In this document: positions 59,359 to 64,000 of the stretch, in pieces
How positions within the stretch are numbered: the first letter of the stretch is position 1
Layout of the letters: each line of letters opens with the position of its first letter
Position numbers and translations under genes: made by a program
The notes under the pieces: generated by a model
Databases searched by the model: none
The model's input: the letters and a program-made list of their open reading frames with translations, nothing else
What the model was told of the DNA's origin: nothing
From: Actinomadura citrea
GTDB taxonomy: Bacteria > Actinomycetota > Actinomycetes > Streptosporangiales > Streptosporangiaceae
Assembly: GCF_013409045.1 (NCBI RefSeq)
Contig: NZ_JACCBT010000001.1
Coordinates: 1,054,001 to 1,118,000 of the forward strand
DNA length: 64,000 nt
Direction: 5' to 3'

Positions 59359-60135
59359 ATGGCCAAGCGGATCGAGGTATCCGGGCTGCACGCCTACTAC
59401 GGCGGCGTCCACGCCATCGAGGACATCTCGATGACGGTCGAGCCGCGCTCGGTGACGGCGTTCATCGGACCGTCGGGCTGCGGCAAGTCCACGTTCCTGC
59501 GCACCCTCAACCGGATGCACGAGGTCATCCCGGGCGCCCGTGTCGAGGGCAAGGTCATGCTGGACGAGGAGGACCTGTACGACTCGTCCGTCGACCCGGT
59601 CGCGGTGCGGCGCGTCGTCGGGATGGTGTTCCAGCGGCCCAACCCGTTCCCCACCATGTCGATCTACGACAACGTGGCGGCCGGGCTGAAGCTGAACGGC
59701 GTCCGCCGCAAGGGCCGGCTGGACGAGGTCGTGGAGGAGTCGCTGCGCGGGGCCAACCTGTGGAACGAGGTCAAGGACCGGCTCGCCAAGCCCGGCGCCG
59801 GCCTGTCGGGCGGGCAGCAGCAGCGGCTCTGCATCGCGCGGGCGATCGCCGTCCAGCCCCAGGTGCTGCTGATGGACGAGCCGTGCTCGGCGCTCGACCC
59901 GATCTCCACCCTCGCGATCGAGGACCTGATCGAGAAGCTGAAGACGCAGTACACGATCGTGATCGTCACGCACAACATGCAGCAGGCGGCGCGGGTCAGC
60001 GACCGCACCGCGTTCTTCAACATCGCGGGGACGGGCAAGCCCGGCAAGCTCATCGAGATCGACGACACCAGCAAGATCTTCGCCAACCCGGAGCAGAAGG
60101 CCACCGAGGACTACATCACCGGCCGCTTCGGCTGA
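59359..60135 (+). CDS. pstB: Phosphate ABC transporter ATP-binding protein PstB
   Basis: 258 residues. Walker A is [17 protein letters not shown], the Q-loop [12 protein letters not shown], the signature [14 protein letters not shown], Walker [13 protein letters not shown] and the switch His in IVTHNMQQA. The C-terminus [21 protein letters not shown] ([14 protein letters not shown]) is diagnostic of PstB. The 82-base gap after pstA suggests an extra ribosome-binding or processing site (AAGGA at about 59343). Confidence 0.95.
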   Translation: MAKRIEVSGLHAYYGGVHAIEDISMTVEPRSVTAFIGPSGCGKSTFLRTLNRMHEVIPGARVEGKVMLDEEDLYDSSVDPVAVRRVVGMVFQRPNPFPTMSIYDNVAAGLKLNGVRRKGRLDEVVEESLRGANLWNEVKDRLAKPGAGLSGGQQQRLCIARAIAVQPQVLLMDEPCSALDPISTLAIEDLIEKLKTQYTIVIVTHNMQQAARVSDRTAFFNIAGTGKPGKLIEIDDTSKIFANPEQKATEDYITGRFG

Positions 60136-60153
60136 TCCTCGCCGCGGCCCGCC

Positions 60154-60178
60154 CCCGGAGCCGGTCTCCGGCTCCGGG
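60154..60178 (+). terminator. Hairpin terminator after pstB
   Basis: A perfect 11-base inverted repeat CCCGGAGCCGG (60154-60164) / CCGGCTCCGGG (60168-60178) with a 3-base loop. Confidence 0.7.
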
Positions 60179-60241
60179 CTGTTCGTCCGGGCGCGGCGGG
60201 GCGCTTCGCCGTTTCAAGGCGTCCAGGACGAGGCCGGGAAT

Positions 60242-60592
60242 CTAGTCCGGCCGGGCGTGGGCGGGGCAGAGCGTCTTGATCCACGCCCGGCCGGTCTCGC
60301 TGCCCGGCTCGCCGCAGACCTCGCAGGTGCGGCGGGACTCGTCCCGGGCGGCCCGCAGGATCGCACTGACCCGAGTGCCGAGCTCGCGGGCGATGCCGAG
60401 CTCGCCGGTGACGGGGTCGACGTATGCGCCCAGGTTGACGTCCAGCATGCCGTACTTCTCCTTGACCTGGGCCACCTGGTAGTTCGGCAGCACGGCGACG
60501 AGTTCGGCGTGGGTTCGCAGCAGGATGCCGCGCCACCCGGGTCCGACAAAGTCGAGGTATTCGGGTATCTGTCTGTCGGCCAGGTTCGTCAT
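60242..60592 (-). CDS. Hypothetical protein with C-terminal zinc-ribbon-like cysteines
   Basis: 116 residues from the ATG at 60592. The body reads IPEYLDFVGPGWRGILLRTHAELV and KEKYGMLDVNLGAYVDPVTGE. The C-terminus has CEVCGEPG and LCPAHARP, which look like a metal site. It resembles small proteins of unknown function seen across bacteria. No link with the pst operon can be shown, since it is convergent with it. Confidence 0.7.
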   Translation of the reverse strand: MTNLADRQIPEYLDFVGPGWRGILLRTHAELVAVLPNYQVAQVKEKYGMLDVNLGAYVDPVTGELGIARELGTRVSAILRAARDESRRTCEVCGEPGSETGRAWIKTLCPAHARPD

Positions 60593-60630
60593 GGAAACCG
60601 ATCCTGCCCGAAGTGCACCGCCGGGCGCCG

Positions 60631-61080
60631 TCATCGCCTGCTCCCGCTGTCGGCGCGGCGCAGCACGGCCGTCCGCCAGAAGACGGGGATGAGGACGGCT
60701 CCGACGGCCACGTGGGTGAGGGCGAGCACCGCTTTGCTCCCGCCGGAGGCCTGCACGCTCATGATCGGCAGGAACGACACCGCGAGCAGGGTCAGGGCGG
60801 CGGCGGTCCAGAGCCGGGCCGCCAGCGGCGTCACCCGCTCCAGCGCGGCCAGCAGCGCCCAGCCGAGCAGTGACGGGGCCAGCGCGAAGACGCCGACGGC
60901 GGCCGCCCCCAGGTCCTGCGGCTCCTGTCCTTCCTGCTGGACGACCAGGTCGTGGCCCAGCAGCGGTTCCCCGACCGCCCAGATCGCCAGCGCGGCCGCG
61001 ACCGCACCAGCCACGGCGAGTGCCCGCGCACGTCGTGGACTCCCGAGGCCGGCGCGCCCGCCCGTGCTCGCTCGCGTCAT
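60631..61080 (-). CDS. Four-helix membrane protein, DUF6069-like
   Basis: 149 residues from the ATG at 61080 (AAGGAG 8 bases upstream; the in-frame GTG at 61086 would be too close). Four hydrophobic helices: ALAVAGAVAAALAIWAVG, LGAAAVGVFALAPSLLGWALLAAL, WTAAALTLLAVSFLPIMSV and LALTHVAVGAVLIPVFW. Divergent from a MarR regulator with paired operators between, so it is probably that regulator's target. Function is unknown. Confidence 0.75.
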   Translation of the reverse strand: MTRASTGGRAGLGSPRRARALAVAGAVAAALAIWAVGEPLLGHDLVVQQEGQEPQDLGAAAVGVFALAPSLLGWALLAALERVTPLAARLWTAAALTLLAVSFLPIMSVQASGGSKAVLALTHVAVGAVLIPVFWRTAVLRRADSGSRR

Positions 61081-61107
61081 CGCCACGTCTCCTTCAGCTG
61101 CTCGATA

Positions 61108-61168
61108 GTTCAGGTCCTGAAGTTTTGCCGTTCGCCGGGGAGCGTAGCATTTACTTCAGAACCTGAAC
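61108..61168. promoter_or_regulatory. Pair of MarR-type palindromic operators
   Basis: TTCAGGTCCTGAA (61109-61121) and TTCAGAACCTGAA (about 61155-61167) are each 13-base dyads. The whole sequence GTTCAGGTCCTGAAGT (61108-61123) is an inverted copy of 61153-61168 with one mismatch. They lie between the divergent membrane-protein and marR starts. Confidence 0.75.
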
Positions 61169-61203
61169 AGTTCATCGGCTAAAGAGACGGCTATGCTGGC
61201 CGC

Positions 61204-61689
61204 ATGAGTCCTGATGCCGGCACCGGCACCGGAACGGGTGCCGACACGGATGCGGATGAGGTCGTGGCCGAGCTGAGCGGCCTGGTCTTCGAGGTCACCG
61301 GGCGGTTGCGCGCCCAGTTCAACGCCGCCGCGGCGGAACTCGGCCTTCCTCCGGCCCAGGCGCTCGTCCTGACCAACCTGTCCGGCCCCGCCCCGATGCG
61401 TCAGCTGGCCGACTGGCTGTCGTGCGAGCCGTCGAACGTCACCGGCATCGTCGACGGCCTGGAACGCCGCGGCCTGGTGACCCGCAGGTCCACCCCGGGC
61501 GACCGCCGCGTCAAGCTCGTGGTGCTCACGGAAGACGGCGAGGACAAGCGCCGGCAGTTGCGCTCCAGTACCAACGCGCTGGCCCGGACCGTCTTCGAAC
61601 TCCCCGGCCCCGACCAGAAGCACCTCCGTGACCTGCTGGCACGCGTCTTGGCCGGTCCGCCGGCAGGCGCAGACGCGGAATCCGGCTGA
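61204..61689 (+). CDS. MarR family transcriptional regulator
   Basis: 161 residues. The winged helix reads LPPAQALVLTNLSGPAPMRQLADWL, CEPSNVTGIVDGLERRGLVTR and the wing PGDRRVKLVVLT. An unusual Gly/Thr/Asp-rich N-terminus (PDAGTGTGTGADTDADE) precedes it. It probably represses itself and the divergent membrane-protein gene through the paired palindromes. Confidence 0.88.
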   Translation: MSPDAGTGTGTGADTDADEVVAELSGLVFEVTGRLRAQFNAAAAELGLPPAQALVLTNLSGPAPMRQLADWLSCEPSNVTGIVDGLERRGLVTRRSTPGDRRVKLVVLTEDGEDKRRQLRSSTNALARTVFELPGPDQKHLRDLLARVLAGPPAGADAESG

Positions 61690-61707
61690 GACGCGAACCC
61701 GCAGCGG

Positions 61708-62175
61708 CTAGGGCGCGGTGGGGGTGGTGTTCTGGATCATTCGTTGGAGCACTTTCAGGGTGGTGACGTAGTCGGCGTCGTCTATGCCCCGGTGAATGCG
61801 GGCGCGGATCTCGGGCGCGTGCCGCTTGAGAGCGGTGCGGGCCTCCTCGCCCGCTTCGGTGATCCACAGGCGTCCCTCGCCGTCGCGGGTCAGCCGGCCG
61901 TGCTCCAGGAGGATCTTCGCCTCCGCCTCAAGATCGTCCTCCGGCCTCAGGTAGGACGTCATGGCCCGCCGGAGTTCGGGGACGGTCATGCCGTGGCCGT
62001 CGGGGGAGAGGTCGTGCTTCGACAGATTGCGGAGCAGCCAGAACTGGGGTTGGGTGAAGCCCAGTTCGGCCTGCCTGGCTCTGGTGAACGCGATGAGGGC
62101 TTCGTAGGCCACTCCGGTCCAGTAGGCGGCAGGCTGGGCGGCCAGTTCGGCGTCGGAGGGCTGTTCGGTCGTCAT
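61708..62175 (-). CDS. MarR family transcriptional regulator
   Basis: 155 residues. It begins with an acidic-neutral N-terminus and ALIAFTRARQAELGFTQPQFWLLRNLSKHDLSPDGHG. The HTH-wing portion is VPELRRAMTSYL, DDLEAEAKILLEHGRL and DGEGRLWITEAG. It is convergent with the other MarR gene, 18 bases apart. Ligand and targets are unknown. Confidence 0.82.
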   Translation of the reverse strand: MTTEQPSDAELAAQPAAYWTGVAYEALIAFTRARQAELGFTQPQFWLLRNLSKHDLSPDGHGMTVPELRRAMTSYLRPEDDLEAEAKILLEHGRLTRDGEGRLWITEAGEEARTALKRHAPEIRARIHRGIDDADYVTTLKVLQRMIQNTTPTAP

Positions 62176-62361
62176 GTGCGGTGTCCCCCATCGGATGTTC
62201 GCTGATACGGGGACCGTAGGACCTGAAGTTAAGTTGAGGTCAAGGCGCCGAGGGCCGCCCCGTCGTCGAGGACGAGCGTCATCGTCGCGAGCGTGTTACG
62301 GGAACCACTCCGGTTCCCCAAGCGTCGGACGGCCGGAAAACGTCCGACGAGAAGGAGCGCC

Positions 62362-63177
62362 GTGTTCGACCAAGTCTCCACCGACGTGCCGCCGCCCGAC
62401 GAACTCTGGGCCCAGGGCGTGGTCAAAGCCATGATGGCCCCCTACCTCGACGACTGTTCCGGACAGGTCCAGGTGGACGGCGGCAGCCTGCGCACCGAGG
62501 ACATCGGGAACGGCTACTGGGCCCTGCGCTGGGTGGAAGGCGGCCGGGCGCTGCTGTACGGCTACGACAACGAGGTCTCCGACACGCACATTCAGGACCT
62601 GCCCGTCGACCTGCTCGCCGGAGGCCCGGCGTGGCTGCCCTGGGAGTGGCTTCGGGACCTTCTGGTGAACGAGGACTACTCCGTGGCCTTCCTTCGCTGG
62701 TGGGACGGCTCCTGGGACGGTCCCCCGCTTCCCGAACACGTGGACGACGGGCTGTCCATCATCCTGGCCGACGGGGCCGAGCGCATGGACGAGCTCATCG
62801 ACGGGGAAGGCTCCCCGTCGGCGCTGGCCTACCAGGACCTGATGCGCGCGGTGACCGCCGGGAACGTCGGGCGTCCCGCCGTCCAGGCGCTGCTGGCGGC
62901 ACTGGGCGTGCCGGAGGCCGACCCGCGCGAGGCGCTCGATGTGGCCGCGCGGGCGGGTGTCACCCGGGAAGACGGGCTGCTGGAACTGCCCGCCGGCCAC
63001 GGCGAACCGTCCGATCGCTGGGTCCCGGTGTTCTACCACGACCACCTGCCCACGGTGACGGCCATGGCGAAGCGCGAGGGCATCGAGATCGCCGAGCTTC
63101 CCGGCTCCGAGCCGCCCACCCTGAAGGCGCCGCCCCGCTTCTGCTTCAACAGCACGCACGAGCCCTCCGGGGCCTGA
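62362..63177 (+). CDS. Hypothetical protein, Streptomyces-type
   Basis: 271 residues from the GTG at 62362, with AGAAGGAG 4 bases upstream. The N-terminal half has many aromatic residues (GYWALRWVEGGRALLYGYD, WLPWEWLRDLLVNEDYSVAFLRWWDG). The C-terminal half contains LLAALGVPEADPREALDVAARAG. No catalytic motif, signal or membrane segment is visible. It is probably cytosolic. SUKH- or SMI1-like immunity folds have similar composition, but I cannot assign it. Confidence 0.7.
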   Translation: MFDQVSTDVPPPDELWAQGVVKAMMAPYLDDCSGQVQVDGGSLRTEDIGNGYWALRWVEGGRALLYGYDNEVSDTHIQDLPVDLLAGGPAWLPWEWLRDLLVNEDYSVAFLRWWDGSWDGPPLPEHVDDGLSIILADGAERMDELIDGEGSPSALAYQDLMRAVTAGNVGRPAVQALLAALGVPEADPREALDVAARAGVTREDGLLELPAGHGEPSDRWVPVFYHDHLPTVTAMAKREGIEIAELPGSEPPTLKAPPRFCFNSTHEPSGA

Positions 63178-63189
63178 TCACCCCCGTCG

Positions 63190-64000
63190 TCAGGGGCGGG
63201 TGCTGGTTCTGCGGATGAGGGACCACGCCGGTGTCCGGGGGGCAGGCCGACCCAGAGCGATCAGGGCGCAGGAAGCGCCTTGGTCGCGCAGGGACTGGGC
63301 GACCGTGGTCAGCCCCAGTCGTGCCGCCACCGCCGCGTCGTCCCAGCCGGTTATCGCCACGTCGTCGGGGACGGTGCGGCCGGCGGCGCGGGCCGCGCGG
63401 ACGACTCCGGACGCCTGCTGGTCGCTCATCGCGGCGATCGCGTCGGGTGGCTCCGCGGAGGCCAGGAGAGTCGCCGCGACCCGCTCCGCCTCGGCGGCGT
63501 CGTTGCGCGCGCATACCGCGATGGTCACGTCCTGCCAGGGGATGCCGGCGGCCTCGGCCGCTTGCCGGTAGCCCTCCAGGCGTTCGCGCGTCACGGGGAA
63601 GGTGACGCCGGGGAGAGCCGCGCCGTTGGTGATCGCGGCTCTCCGGTCCCGGGAGAGCGGGAAGCTCACCAGGGCGGGGCGCTCGGCGCCTGCCCAGGCG
63701 ACGGCGCCGATCGCGCGTGCGGCCGCGCGGTTGTCGATGCTCACCAGGCCCATGCCGCCGACGGCCGGGCCCCCGTGGACCGCCGCGGGGCGCCGCGTCG
63801 CCCGGACGGCCGCCAGGACGGGGTCGTCGTCGGACGTGGTCCACACGATGAAGCCGTCGACGGCGGCGTCGGCGATCCGGGCGACGTCGTCGGCGGCGCC
63901 CGTGATGGGGACGATGGTCATGCCGCAGCCGTGATCGGTGCAGACGTCGGCGACGCCCGCCAGGAAGGACACCGCCTCCGGGTCCTCGAAGGCGTAGCTC
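63190..64000 (-). CDS. LacI family transcriptional regulator, N-terminus beyond the window
   Basis: The frame is open to the right edge (SYAFEDPEAVSFLAGVADV), so the HTH lies outside. The visible 269 residues form the periplasmic-binding-like effector domain: ADAAVDGFIVWT, GLVSIDNRAAARA, EGYRQAAEAAGI, DAIAAMSDQQASGVVRAARAAGRTVPDDVAITGWDD. It probably controls a sugar-use gene outside the window. Confidence 0.85.
   Translation of the reverse strand, partial: SYAFEDPEAVSFLAGVADVCTDHGCGMTIVPITGAADDVARIADAAVDGFIVWTTSDDDPVLAAVRATRRPAAVHGGPAVGGMGLVSIDNRAAARAIGAVAWAGAERPALVSFPLSRDRRAAITNGAALPGVTFPVTRERLEGYRQAAEAAGIPWQDVTIAVCARNDAAEAERVAATLLASAEPPDAIAAMSDQQASGVVRAARAAGRTVPDDVAITGWDDAAVAARLGLTTVAQSLRDQGASCALIALGRPAPRTPAWSLIRRTSTRP

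Overview
The window is chromosomal DNA of a high-GC actinomycete, about 72% GC by eye. It encodes mycothiol synthase, a DivIVA-type coiled-coil protein, an MprAB/PepD-like envelope-stress locus and an actinobacterial AAA+ protein, and it uses many GTG starts. Gene style and the combination of families suggest Streptosporangiales, perhaps a Thermomonosporaceae member such as Actinomadura. The genus is an inference.

Left flank (1-12.3 kb): an ABC importer operon of polyamine/opine type runs leftwards, and its last gene is a HyuA-type hydantoinase/oxoprolinase. Next come a two-module Lrp/AsnC regulator divergent from a FAD monooxygenase, and an NAD-dependent epimerase divergent from a TetR regulator with a paired operator between them. 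They are followed by a Nudix relic, an ECF sigma factor with a SnoaL-like C-terminal domain, and a RibD/DHFR-like reductase.

Accessory region (12.3-26.8 kb): three direct repeats of the 3' half of a tRNA-Lys gene lie at 12305, 15849 and 26760. Only the last is part of an intact tRNA. They delimit two tandem integrated segments of about 3.5 and 10.9 kb. The first holds a DeoR regulator divergent from a secreted GH76 protein, then a TetR relic and an integrase relic. The second holds a DinB-like protein divergent from an AraC regulator, followed by many decayed genes: alpha/beta hydrolase, an IS110/IS5 chimera, hemC, an AhpD-like protein, a TIM-barrel protein and transposase fragments. Between these sit an intact secreted C39-like peptidase with VCBS repeats, an aberrant cytochrome b paralogue, and a three-repeat orphan type I-E CRISPR array fused to a transposase stub.

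Right flank (26.8-64 kb) is ordinary chromosome. It holds a P450, thioesterase and dienelactone-hydrolase cluster, then an NlpC/P60 protein behind a possible c-di-AMP riboswitch. Further genes encode a secreted GH1 enzyme, topoisomerase IB, short-chain dehydrogenases with an enoyl-CoA hydratase, an L,D-transpeptidase, ArfB and an MpaB/DUF2236 protein. An HtrA protease follows, with a two-component system, all preceded by a shared direct-repeat operator. Next are peptide deformylase, DivIVA, a gamma-carbonic anhydrase, a 1384-residue AAA+ protein and a conserved 60-residue protein. A phosphate block contains DUF47-PiT, a 5'-nucleotidase and pstSCAB with PhoP-box-like repeats, with mshD lying inside it. 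The window ends with two MarR regulators and a LacI-type regulator cut by the edge.

The observations most worth following are the tandem tRNA-Lys islands, the cytochrome b paralogue that lacks one heme's ligands and the Qo acid, the three-site operator around the mprAB-like genes, and the large AAA+ protein with an altered Walker B motif.
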